A DNA stretch of 58,858 bases, taken from NCBI RefSeq assembly GCF_000372645.1, contig NZ_APMP01000028.1:1-58858 (forward strand), in the 5' to 3' direction. Within the stretch, counting starts at the first letter, position 1. Every line of letters starts with the position of its first letter. The DNA is from Caulobacter vibrioides OR37. Lineage in GTDB: Bacteria; Pseudomonadota; Alphaproteobacteria; Caulobacterales; Caulobacteraceae. Positions 37,561-45,724 of this stretch are shown here, piece after piece. The notes beneath the pieces were generated by a model. It was not told where the DNA came from. It saw nothing but the letters and a program-made list of their open reading frames with translations, and ran no database searches. The position numbers and the translations under genes were made by a program.

Positions 37561-40500
37561 CTAGATGAACCGCTTGCTGAAGTTCACGTACCAGTAGCGG
37601 CCCGTCGCGTTGTGCAGCGAGCCGTAGTAGCCAAAGTTCGAGGCGGACAGCGGCGGGTCCTTGTCGCCGACATTGCGAACGCCCAGGCGGACCGTCGAAC
37701 CGGCCAGACGGCCGTCGTCGAAGGCGTATTGACCGTAGAGGTTCACGGTCGTCCACGCGTTCAGCTTCCAATAGCGCCCATCGATCAGGGTGGAGCCAGT
37801 GTCGAACACCTCGCCCACATAATTGACGAAGGCGCCCGCCCCCCAGCCGCCCTGACGCCAGGTCAGGCTGGCGCCGCCGCGAAACTCGGGAAAGCCGCCC
37901 AGCTTGATCTGGTTGCCGGACGAGACGATCGAGACGCCCGGCAGCTTGCCAGCCGCCGCCGCCTCGATCAGCAGCCGTTCGATCGGGCTGGGGGCCTGGT
38001 CGAACTTCAGCAGCTTGGCGACATTGACGTCCAGGCTAAAGTCGCCCCAGCGTGTCCCGTCCAGGTCATAGCCAAGCGAGAAGTCGACGCCCTGGACCAC
38101 GCGCGGCTGAAGGTTGGCGTAGGTGTCGTTGATATAGGCGATCGCCCCGACGGTGTTGGTCCCGACCGGCGCGTCGCGCACGACATTGGGATTGAAAGAG
38201 CCGCTCTGGCGCAGCAGCCAGTCGTAATAGATCTGGTTGCCCCCGCCCAGAATGCCGATGACGTTCTTCTCGCGGATCGACCAGAAGTCCGTCGTCAGGG
38301 TCAGCTTGCCCAGGGCGGCAGGGATGAAGCTCGGCTGGTAGACGAAACCGATGGTGGCGTTGTCGGCCTGCTCGGGCTGGAGGGTCTTGTTGCCGCTGCG
38401 CACTTCCAGCGTCGAGGCGCTGGCGCAGGTGGTCGCGGCCGGATTGTTGATCTTGCACGCCGCCCAGTCGGTGCGGGTGTTGGAGACGGTCGAGCCGTCG
38501 CTATAGAACTGCGGCAGGTTCGGCGCGCGGAAGCTCTGCGAGACCGAGCCGCGCAAGGCGAAACCCCGGCCGACCTTCCAATAGATCGCGCCCTTGGGCT
38601 TGAGCACATTGCCGAAGTCGGAATAGCGCTCGTCGCGGGCGGCGATCTGCAGGCTGACCTCCTCGACGAACGGGATGCGCATCTCCGGCGAGATCACCGG
38701 AACGGCGAGCTCGAAGAAGGCCGAGGCGACTTGGCGATGCGCGGCGACGTCCGGGGCGGCCGAGGCGCCCATCACGTCGGTGTCGTAGGTCACGCCGGTG
38801 ACGGTGTTGGTGTACTTGATCGTCCCATCCAAGCGCTTGTCGCGATTGTCGTCATAGGTCTCGCGCCGCCATTCGACGCCGGCCGCCACCCCGACATCGC
38901 CGCCCGGCAGCCGGAAGAGGTCCTTCCGGGAGATCTTGAAGTCGGCCAGGGCCAGAGAGGTCTCGCTGACGCGATAGACGTTGATCAGGAACGAGTTGAT
39001 CGTGTCCCGGCCGTTCGGCGTGGCGTCGCCCAGGGAATAGTTGTCGAGGCCGCCGCCGTTGAACGGGTTGTAGGCGCTGGCGTCCGTGCGGTTCAGCGCC
39101 TGCTGGAACAGGGTGTTGCTGATCGCATTGTGCGTCATGTCCTTGGTGCGGGCCGTCGAATAGAGCAGCGCCGAATCCCACTTCCAGCCGCTCCAGTCGC
39201 CCTTCAGCCCGCCCAGCAAGCGGTAGCTGTCGTCGGTGACGGTGTAGGTGCGCGGACCCGCGTCGACCGGGCGATAATTGGTGATGGTCATCGCCAGGCC
39301 GGAGGCCGGGACGCCGCTCAGATTGGCCAGCCGATTGGGACTGGTCGCCGGACCGAAGGGATTCCAATAGGCGTTGGCGGCGATGCTGATCGGCGCCGAG
39401 CTGATCGGCGCCGACTGCTCGCGGCTTCCGGAGAACAGGGCGTGGTAATAGCCCGCCTCGCCATAGGCGGTGACCGCGCCGAAGTCGTGCTCGACCGTCG
39501 AGAACAGGTTGAACCGCTCCAGCCCGCCCTTCAGCGTCCGGTCTGGGTTCTCGTCATAGCGCAGCGGGCGGTCGGCGGCGCCCGTTATCACGCCGGCCTT
39601 AAGGCATAGGTCGCCGGCCAGCGGGGCGCTGGAACAGCCGGCGGCCGTGTTGCTGGTCGGCTCGACGTGGAACACGCCCGAGGTCGTCAGGGCGCTGGCG
39701 CCTTGGCGCACCGTCGTCGAGGCCGGGATCACCGTGAACGCGCCCCAGGGGCTGGAGGTCGAGCGGTTGTCGAAGGCGGTGTCGCCCTCCCAGGGCGTGC
39801 CGACCGTCGCGGCGCGATGATCCTCGCTGGCCGCGTAGGCGCGCTCGCTGGCCATCAGGCGGCCGTGGGCGGTGTAGCCGCCGAACAGGGTCAGGCGCGT
39901 GCCGTCGGCCAATCGCGTCCCGGCCTTCACATTGACCGTCCCCTCGCGGTAGCCGGTCCCTTCCGAGCCGCCGGCCTGAGCCTCCATGCGCAGCCCCCGG
40001 AACCGGGTGTCCAGCACGACATTGACCACGCCCGCCACCGCGTCGGCGCCATAGATGGCCGCCGCCCCGTCGCGCAGCACCTCGACCCGCTTGATGCCCG
40101 CCACCGGAAAGGCGTTGGTGTTGACGGTCTGGACCGGCACCAGGTTCTCGGTCTGGCTGCCCGGCGCGAGCACGGCGCGGCGGCCGTTCAGCAGGGCCAG
40201 GGTGTTGCCGGTCCCGAGGCTGCGCAGGTTCAGCGACGCGACGTCGCCGCGCGCGTCGTTCAGATTGCCGGTGGTGCGAGCCTCCTGGAACTGCACGTCG
40301 CCGGCCTGGGGGATCGCACGAAACAGCTCGTCGCCGGACACCGCGCCGGTCGCCAGGATCTCCTTCTCGCCGATCACGGTCACCGGCAGCGCGGCGGTGC
40401 GCTTGGCGCCTTCGATCTGGGAGCCGACGACCACCAGGGTGTCGACAACCTGGGCCTCTTCTTCAATCGCGCGGGCCCCCGCGCTCGAGGGCTGGGGGAG

Positions 40501-40842
40501 CGGAGACGGCGCCGTTTCGGCCGGAACGGACCGCAGGGTCACGGTCTTCCCGTCGTCCGACTGAACCACCAGACCGGCCGCGCGCGCCAGGCGCGTCAGC
40601 GCCTCGCCGTCCGACAAGGTTCCGGCCACCGCCGGGGTGCGCTTGCCCGACGCCGCCTCGAAGGGGAACAGGACTTGCCGGCCCGACTGCCGGGCGAAGG
40701 TCTGCAACGCCGCCACCGCGTCGCCCGCCGGGATGTTAAAGCTGTGACGCGCGTCCTCGGCCAGGGCCGGCCCCGCCAGCACCGCCGCCGCCACGGACGT
40801 CATCAGGAAGCCGCGAACCCTGCGGCCGCGCCGGTCGGACAT
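37561..40842 (-). CDS. TonB-dependent receptor with N-terminal STN signalling domain
   Basis: Predicted 1093-residue receptor. The ATG at 40842 is chosen because it opens the signal peptide (GFLMTSVAAAVLAGPALA) after AGAGGC; the frame extends to 40917. STN domain at residues 33-105 (FNIPAGDAVAALQTFARQSG ... LTRLARAAGLVVQ). Plug with VVDTLVVVGSQIEGAKRTAA, NLRSLGTGNTLALLNGRRAV and IKRVEVLRDGAAAIYGADAV; the barrel ends RYWYVNFSKRFI. Downstream of its own sigma/fecR pair by 113 bp, so this is a complete cell-surface signalling module. Ligand unknown; the convergent peptidase may hint at peptides, but they are separate transcription units. Confidence 0.92.
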   Translation of the reverse strand: MSDRRGRRVRGFLMTSVAAAVLAGPALAEDARHSFNIPAGDAVAALQTFARQSGRQVLFPFEAASGKRTPAVAGTLSDGEALTRLARAAGLVVQSDDGKTVTLRSVPAETAPSPLPQPSSAGARAIEEEAQVVDTLVVVGSQIEGAKRTAALPVTVIGEKEILATGAVSGDELFRAIPQAGDVQFQEARTTGNLNDARGDVASLNLRSLGTGNTLALLNGRRAVLAPGSQTENLVPVQTVNTNAFPVAGIKRVEVLRDGAAAIYGADAVAGVVNVVLDTRFRGLRMEAQAGGSEGTGYREGTVNVKAGTRLADGTRLTLFGGYTAHGRLMASERAYAASEDHRAATVGTPWEGDTAFDNRSTSSPWGAFTVIPASTTVRQGASALTTSGVFHVEPTSNTAAGCSSAPLAGDLCLKAGVITGAADRPLRYDENPDRTLKGGLERFNLFSTVEHDFGAVTAYGEAGYYHALFSGSREQSAPISSAPISIAANAYWNPFGPATSPNRLANLSGVPASGLAMTITNYRPVDAGPRTYTVTDDSYRLLGGLKGDWSGWKWDSALLYSTARTKDMTHNAISNTLFQQALNRTDASAYNPFNGGGLDNYSLGDATPNGRDTINSFLINVYRVSETSLALADFKISRKDLFRLPGGDVGVAAGVEWRRETYDDNRDKRLDGTIKYTNTVTGVTYDTDVMGASAAPDVAAHRQVASAFFELAVPVISPEMRIPFVEEVSLQIAARDERYSDFGNVLKPKGAIYWKVGRGFALRGSVSQSFRAPNLPQFYSDGSTVSNTRTDWAACKINNPAATTCASASTLEVRSGNKTLQPEQADNATIGFVYQPSFIPAALGKLTLTTDFWSIREKNVIGILGGGNQIYYDWLLRQSGSFNPNVVRDAPVGTNTVGAIAYINDTYANLQPRVVQGVDFSLGYDLDGTRWGDFSLDVNVAKLLKFDQAPSPIERLLIEAAAAGKLPGVSIVSSGNQIKLGGFPEFRGGASLTWRQGGWGAGAFVNYVGEVFDTGSTLIDGRYWKLNAWTTVNLYGQYAFDDGRLAGSTVRLGVRNVGDKDPPLSASNFGYYGSLHNATGRYWYVNFSKRFI

Positions 40843-40955
40843 GCCTCTTAGCCACCCCCTGTTGGTCCCAGCCCTCGCGCGCGCGGGAAGGACTCTTCGA
40901 TAGACCGACGTCCCCAAGTCGGGCTTCCGCCAGTCCCAGGGGAAGTTTTTGCGCG

Positions 40956-41951
40956 TCAGCTCCGGCGCGTCAGGCGGATGGCGCCGTCGGCGCTTTCGGA
41001 CGCCCGCACCGGGAAGGCGCTGGTCACGGCGGCGACGAAGCTCTTGGGCTCGGTGGTCTGGAAATAGCCCGCCAGGCGCAGGCCCGAGATCGACGGGTCG
41101 GCGATGCTGATCTGCTGGCGGTTGTAGCGATTGAACTCGGCGACGGCCTGGGCCAGCGACTGGCCGTTCAGGGCGATCGCCCCCTGTCGCCAGGCCAGGG
41201 TCCGGTCGATCTCGCTGTCGGAGACCGGCTGGGCGCGGCTGACGCCGCCGCCATAGGTCGCCGCCACGCCGGCGCGCAGCTTCAGCTCCTCGCGGCCTTG
41301 AGCCGGCGCGGCGTCCAGCTCGACCTGGCCCCGCTTGACGGTGACCGCGCCGCCGTCGCCGGCCACGCGCACGGCCAGCTCGGCGCCGCCGTCGGCCTCC
41401 AGCACCGCGTCGGCGGCCTTGACCACGAAGGGGCGGATGTCCTTGGCGGCCTCGAACACCGCCTCGCCCCGCACCAGCTTCACCTCGCGCACGCCGTGGG
41501 CGTAGCGGACCACGACCTTGCTGTCGGTGTTCAGCTCGATGCGGCTGTTATCGCTGAGCACGACGACCCGGCGCTCGCCGATGGCGGTGGCGTAGGCGGT
41601 CGAGGTCCCGAACGACATCGTCCCGCCGATCACCAGGGCCACGGCCGCCGCCGCCGCCAGCCCTCGCGCCCAGGGCGCGCGGCGCAGGCTGGGCAGGGCG
41701 GGACGCCGCGCGGGCGCAAGGATGTCGCGGTCGGGGACGCTCTGGCCGGGCCGGTACGCGCGCAGCCGCTCCATCCGCTCCCAGGCAAAGGCCTCGCGCT
41801 CGAAGGCGGCCTCGTTCTCGCAGCTCTCGCCGCGCCAAGCCTCGAAAGCGGCGCGATCGGCGTCCGAGCACGTCGCGGCGTCAAGCCGGACCACCCACTG
41901 GGCGGCCGCCAGCCTCACCGCTTCGCGTCGTGATCCCGTCTCCCGCCCCAT
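40956..41951 (-). CDS. FecR family anti-sigma / signal-transducing protein
   Basis: Predicted 331-residue inner-membrane protein. The cytoplasmic FecR N-terminus (AAAQWVVRLDAATCSDADRA, AFEAWRGESCENEAAFERE) is followed by one membrane helix near residues 95-113 (ARGLAAAAAVALVIGGTM). Periplasmic domain with LSDNSRIELNTDSKVVVRYA and VKLVRGEAVFEAAKDIRPF; C-terminal LAQAVAEFNRYNRQQISIAD. It overlaps the sigma-factor gene by 37 bp, which implies tight translational coupling. Works with the STN receptor at 37561. Confidence 0.92.
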   Translation of the reverse strand: MGRETGSRREAVRLAAAQWVVRLDAATCSDADRAAFEAWRGESCENEAAFEREAFAWERMERLRAYRPGQSVPDRDILAPARRPALPSLRRAPWARGLAAAAAVALVIGGTMSFGTSTAYATAIGERRVVVLSDNSRIELNTDSKVVVRYAHGVREVKLVRGEAVFEAAKDIRPFVVKAADAVLEADGGAELAVRVAGDGGAVTVKRGQVELDAAPAQGREELKLRAGVAATYGGGVSRAQPVSDSEIDRTLAWRQGAIALNGQSLAQAVAEFNRYNRQQISIADPSISGLRLAGYFQTTEPKSFVAAVTSAFPVRASESADGAIRLTRRS

Positions 41952-42505
41952 GAGCGCCCTTCGTCGACCCTGCTCTTGCGTCCGATACGCCGTCCGAGCT
42001 TGTCGGAACAGGAGCGCAGACCCTTCACCAGATGCTTCTCAACAGTAGAGACGGACAGCCCCATCCGAACCGCTATCTCCTCCGGTGAGAGGCTATAAAC
42101 TTTTCGCAACGTGAAGACGCGGCGACACTGTGTCGGAAGTTCGGCGATCGCCTCGGCCAGCGCGCGCAGCTCCTCGCGCGACTCAAGAATGCTGTGCGCG
42201 CCGGGAGCCTCGTCGATCGGTTCGATGCGATCGAAATCGGCGACGGCGGTGATGGTCAGCACCTTGCGCCGGCGCAGGGCGTCGAGGGCGCTGTTGCGCA
42301 GGATGCGGGTGCAGAACGCCCCCGGATTGCTCACCTCGCGCCAGGTCTTGCAGGCGATGGCGCGGGCGAAGGTCTCGTGGACCAGATCTTCCGGATCGGT
42401 CTGGCCGTCGCGGCAGAACTGCCGCGCATACGCCAGCAGGTCCGGTTCCAGCGGCAGGATTTCCCGCCGGAACCAGGCGCGCCGATCTTCATCTTCTTGC
42501 GCCAT
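41915..42505 (-). CDS. ECF sigma factor (FecI-like)
   Basis: Predicted 196-residue sigma factor. Region 2: LLAYARQFCRDGQTDPEDLV, HETFARAIACKTW, AFCTRILRNSALDALRRRK. Region 4: IAELPTQCRRVFTLRKVYSL, SPEEIAVRMGLSVSTVEKHL. ATG 42505 has GAGGGGAG upstream. The C-terminal 20 residues are basic and low-complexity and lie in the overlap with fecR. First gene of the sigma-fecR-receptor module, which it probably activates. Confidence 0.92.
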   Translation of the reverse strand: MAQEDEDRRAWFRREILPLEPDLLAYARQFCRDGQTDPEDLVHETFARAIACKTWREVSNPGAFCTRILRNSALDALRRRKVLTITAVADFDRIEPIDEAPGAHSILESREELRALAEAIAELPTQCRRVFTLRKVYSLSPEEIAVRMGLSVSTVEKHLVKGLRSCSDKLGRRIGRKSRVDEGRSWGGRRDHDAKR

Positions 42506-42632
42506 GAACGCTCCCCTCGGGGCGCAGCCAAGCCCATCGCGCGCGGGTTGGCAAGCCGGCGAGGCCGCCAGCGCCGTCGCCGACGCCGAATGCCCGCCGC
42601 TTGATCATCGCCTGACCGGGCGGAGTCGCCAA

Positions 42633-44300
42633 TCAGTCCTCGATCGGACGATTCCGCGTGTCCTTGAGGAAAAGCCCGCCGACGACCGCGGTCACCGCCG
42701 CGATGATCACCGGGTACCAGAGCCCCGAATAGATATCGCCGGTCGCGGCCACGATGGCGAAGGCCGTGGTCGGCAGGAAGCCGCCGAACCAGCCGTTGCC
42801 GATGTGGTAGGGCAGCGACATGGCCGTGTAGCGGATCCTCGTCGGGAACAGTTCGACCAGCATGGCGGCGATCGGGCCGTAGACCATGGTCACGTAGATG
42901 ACCAGAAGCGCCAGCAGGCCGACGACCTTGGGCTGGTCGACCCGCTTGGCGTCGGCCTTGGCCGGATAGCCGGCGACCTTCAACTGATCGGCCAGCTCGC
43001 CTTCCCAAGCCTTGCGCGCGGCGGCGAAGGCCTTGCCGGTCGCGCCGGCCGGATCGAAGCCCGACAGGGTGACGCGGCCGACCTGGACCGTGGTCGGCGC
43101 GCCTGTCCCGGCGTCGATGACGCGATACGGCGCCCCGGCCTTGGCCAGCGCGGCCTTGGCCACGTCGCAAGGGCTGTTGAACTTGGCCTTGCCGATCAGG
43201 TCGAACTGGAAGGCGCAGGTGGCCGGGTCGGTCGAGACCGTGACGGGCGCGGCGGCCTCGGCCTGGGCCAGCATCGGGTTGGCCGCGACGGTCAGCGCCT
43301 TGAAGATCGGGAAATAGGTGGCCGCCGCCAGCAGGCAGCCAGCCAGGATGATCCACTTGCGGCCGATCCTGTCCGACAGCCAGCCGAAGATCACGAAGAA
43401 CGGCGTGCCGATCAGCAGGCCCGCGGCCACCAGCAGGTTGGCCTGGGCGCCGTCCAGCTTGAGCACCTTCTCCAGGAAGAACAGGGCGTAGAACTGGCCG
43501 GTGTACCAGACCACCGCCTGGCCCATCGTCAGACCGACCAGCGCCAGCAGCACGATCTTCAGGTTCGCCCACTGACCGAACGCTTCGGCCAGCGGCTTCT
43601 TGGTCCCCTTCCCCTCGGCGATCATCCGCTGGAAGGTCGGGCTCTCGTGCAGCTTCAGGCGGATCCACAGCGACACGCCCAACAGCAGCAGCGACACCAG
43701 GAACGGGATGCGCCAGGCCCAGGCCTTGAAGGCGTCTTCGCCCAGGTGCGTCCGCGTGGCCAGGATCACGGCCAGCGACAGGAAGAGCCCGATGGTCGCC
43801 GTCGTCTGGATCCAGCTGGTGTAGAAGCCCCGCTTACCCGCCGGCGCGTGCTCGGCGACATAGGTCGCCGCCCCGCCGTACTCGCCGCCCAGCGCCAGGC
43901 CCTGGACCAGGCGCATGACCACCAGGGCGATCGGCGCGGCCACGCCGATCTGGGCGTAGGAAGGCAGAAGGCCGACCACGAAGGTCGACAGGCCCATCAG
44001 CAGCATGGTGATCAGGAAGGTGTTCTTGCGGCCCCAAAGGTCGCCCAGCCGGCCGAAGATCACCGCCCCCAGCGGCCGGATCGCGAAGCCCGCCGCGAAG
44101 GCCAGCAAGGCCAGGATGAAGCCGGTCGTCTCGTTGACGCCCGAGAAGAAATGGCTGGTGATGATCGGCGCCAGCGAGCCGTAGAGATAGAAGTCGTACC
44201 ACTCGAACACCGTGCCCAGGGACGACGCCCCGATCACCAGCACATCGCGCCCCCCGCCCTGCTTCGCTTCGCCGGACGCGGCCTGGACCTTAGCCCCCAT
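42633..44300 (-). CDS. MFS transporter, metabolite:H+ symporter (MHS) family with periplasmic insertion
   Basis: Predicted 555-residue inner-membrane transporter, longer than the usual 430-450. N-terminal MHS signature: IGASSLGTVFEWYDFYLYGS, then RPLGAVIFGRLGDLWGRKNT (motif A) and RLVQGLALGGEYGGAATYVA. After membrane segment 9 there is an extra soluble segment at about residues 341-457 with two cysteines (Cys362, Cys378) that could form a disulfide; topology puts it in the periplasm. The last helices follow (VGLLALLVIYVTMVYGPIAA). ATG 44300 has GGGAGGAG upstream. Substrates of the family include dicarboxylates, shikimate and betaines; the one used here is unknown. Confidence 0.88.
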   Translation of the reverse strand: MGAKVQAASGEAKQGGGRDVLVIGASSLGTVFEWYDFYLYGSLAPIITSHFFSGVNETTGFILALLAFAAGFAIRPLGAVIFGRLGDLWGRKNTFLITMLLMGLSTFVVGLLPSYAQIGVAAPIALVVMRLVQGLALGGEYGGAATYVAEHAPAGKRGFYTSWIQTTATIGLFLSLAVILATRTHLGEDAFKAWAWRIPFLVSLLLLGVSLWIRLKLHESPTFQRMIAEGKGTKKPLAEAFGQWANLKIVLLALVGLTMGQAVVWYTGQFYALFFLEKVLKLDGAQANLLVAAGLLIGTPFFVIFGWLSDRIGRKWIILAGCLLAAATYFPIFKALTVAANPMLAQAEAAAPVTVSTDPATCAFQFDLIGKAKFNSPCDVAKAALAKAGAPYRVIDAGTGAPTTVQVGRVTLSGFDPAGATGKAFAAARKAWEGELADQLKVAGYPAKADAKRVDQPKVVGLLALLVIYVTMVYGPIAAMLVELFPTRIRYTAMSLPYHIGNGWFGGFLPTTAFAIVAATGDIYSGLWYPVIIAAVTAVVGGLFLKDTRNRPIED

Positions 44301-44527
44301 CGACAACTCCTCCCCCTTGATCGCGCCGCGTTCCCCCGCGGTCGCCCATGCTTGAACGACCCTAGCTCAGCGAACGCGACTCTCGCGAGCCGCAAATTTG
44401 ATAGCGGTCACTTTCTTGCCCTGGGCGCGACGGGTTGTCGCAACCTCACGCTTGAGGCGGTTGATCCCGCGTGTCGTCCCTGCACCCGACGGTCAAGCTC
44501 GGACCGTCACAACAAAGGGTGTTCAAA

Positions 44528-44698
44528 ATGAACGTCTCCAGCCTCTCCGCCGTCCGTCCTCAAATGGCCGTGCGCGCGCCCGAAGCCCTCGAAAGAGGTC
44601 CCGACCGTGACGGCGACGCCGACGACGGCGGCAAGACCGCCGCCATCAAGGCCGCGCCGGCTCAAGGCACGGGTCTTCGGGTGGACACCACGGCGTAA
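44528..44698 (+). CDS. Short conserved-type hypothetical protein (GPDRDGDxDDGG motif)
   Basis: Predicted 56 residues, MNVSSLSAVRPQMAV..., with an acidic GPDRDGDADDGG core and C-terminal RVDTTA. Short proteins with the same order (serine-rich start, GPDRDGDsDDG, alanine-rich part, terminal VDxxA) occur widely in proteobacteria without known function, as I recall. AAAGGGTG lies 8 bases upstream of the ATG. Stand-alone gene upstream of the repeat at 44789. Confidence 0.6.
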   Translation: MNVSSLSAVRPQMAVRAPEALERGPDRDGDADDGGKTAAIKAAPAQGTGLRVDTTA

Positions 44699-44788
44699 GG
44701 CCGAGGAGTCCATGCCTTGGGGAGGACCCCGCCCCGACGCCCCCCAAGCCGGCGTGGTCCTCCCCTTCTTTCCAGCCCCTCGAAGCGC

Positions 44789-44902
44789 TAGAGCGGGAGG
44801 CTGAAAGTGGGAACCGGTTTCAGCTTATCTCACGCTCTAAACATCTGATTTAGAGCCTTTTTGACGCCTGAAATCGATTCCGATTTCAGGCTAAAGGCTC
44901 TA
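44789..44902. repeat. Dispersed TAGAGC hairpin repeat, copy 2 (two hairpins)
   Basis: Hairpin 1: TAGAGCG ... GGCTGAAA / TTTCAGCTT ... CACGCTCTA (44789-44839). Linker AACATCTGATT. Hairpin 2: TAGAGCCTTT with inner GCCTGAAATCG / CGATTTCAGGC and closing AAAGGCTCTA (to 44902). The junction CACGCTCTAAA-N5-TGATTTAGAGCCTT is nearly identical to that of the repeat at 3689, while the inner stems differ in sequence but stay paired. Confidence 0.75.
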
Positions 44903-44938
44903 AGCCTGTCGCGGACCTTCGCAACGAGAGCCGCCGAC

Positions 44939-45547
44939 ATGACCGTTTCCCGGATCGCCCGCCGCGCCATGCTGGGCGGCGCCCTGCTCCTGGCCCTCGC
45001 CTCGCCCGCTCTCGCCGCCGGCAAGCCGCGCGTGGCGATCGAGACCGACAAGGGGACGATCGTGGTCGAGCTGGAAGACAAGAAGGCGCCGATCACCTCG
45101 GCCAACTTCCTCGCCTATGTCGACCGCCATCGCTACGACGGCGGCGCCTTCTTCCGCGCCAACAGGGCCAAGGGCGAGCCCGGCGGCGGCTCGATCCAGG
45201 GCGCGCCCAAGCCCTATTCCCGCCGGATGCCGGCCATCGCCCACGAGAGCACGCTGAAGACGGGCCTGCGCCACAAGGCGGGCGCGATCTCGATGGGTCG
45301 CGACGCGCCGGGCACCGCCACGGCCGACTTCTTCATCTGCGCCAGCCCCCAGCCCTATCTCGACGCCAAGCCGGGCAAGAGCGACGCCGACGCCGGCTAC
45401 GCGGTCTTTGGCCAGGTGGTGTCGGGCATGGACGTCGTGAAGAAGATCCTCGCCGGCCGCACCGACGGCCCCGCCACCGTCCCGGCCATGAAGGGCCAGA
45501 TGCTGAACCCGCCGGTGAAGATCATCGCGATGAAGCGCCTGGGGTAG
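44939..45547 (+). CDS. Exported peptidyl-prolyl cis-trans isomerase (cyclophilin type)
   Basis: Predicted 202-residue periplasmic foldase that isomerises X-Pro bonds. ATG 44939 begins a signal peptide with an arginine-rich start (VSRIARRAMLGGALLLALAS PALA). Cyclophilin core: VAIETDKGTIVVELEDKKAP, YDGGAFFRANRAKG, GAISMGRDAPGTATADFFIC and YAVFGQVVSGMDVVKKI. The bacterial short form lacks the eukaryotic tryptophan loop. Single-gene unit directly after the hairpin repeat. Confidence 0.93.
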   Translation: MTVSRIARRAMLGGALLLALASPALAAGKPRVAIETDKGTIVVELEDKKAPITSANFLAYVDRHRYDGGAFFRANRAKGEPGGGSIQGAPKPYSRRMPAIAHESTLKTGLRHKAGAISMGRDAPGTATADFFICASPQPYLDAKPGKSDADAGYAVFGQVVSGMDVVKKILAGRTDGPATVPAMKGQMLNPPVKIIAMKRLG

Positions 45548-45662
45548 AGCGCGGCCGCCGGTTGACGGCCCAGGGCGTATGAGGCTTTCTAAGTTCAGCG
45601 CGCCCCTGGAGCGCCGCCTGTCCGCGGCAAGGGAGATCCTCCCGTCCAGTCAGACCTGAAGT

Positions 45663-45692
45663 CTTACGAACCCTTCTTCCGGCCTTCGTAAG
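45663..45692. other. Small hairpin in leader of ankyrin gene
   Basis: CTTACGAA (45663-45670) pairs exactly with TTCGTAAG (45685-45692), 33 bp before the ankyrin gene start. Could be a weak terminator for the cyclophilin gene or a protein-binding site. Confidence 0.35.
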
Positions 45693-45724
45693 CGGACGAT
45701 CGGCCATGGGAAGGAAGGTTTGCC

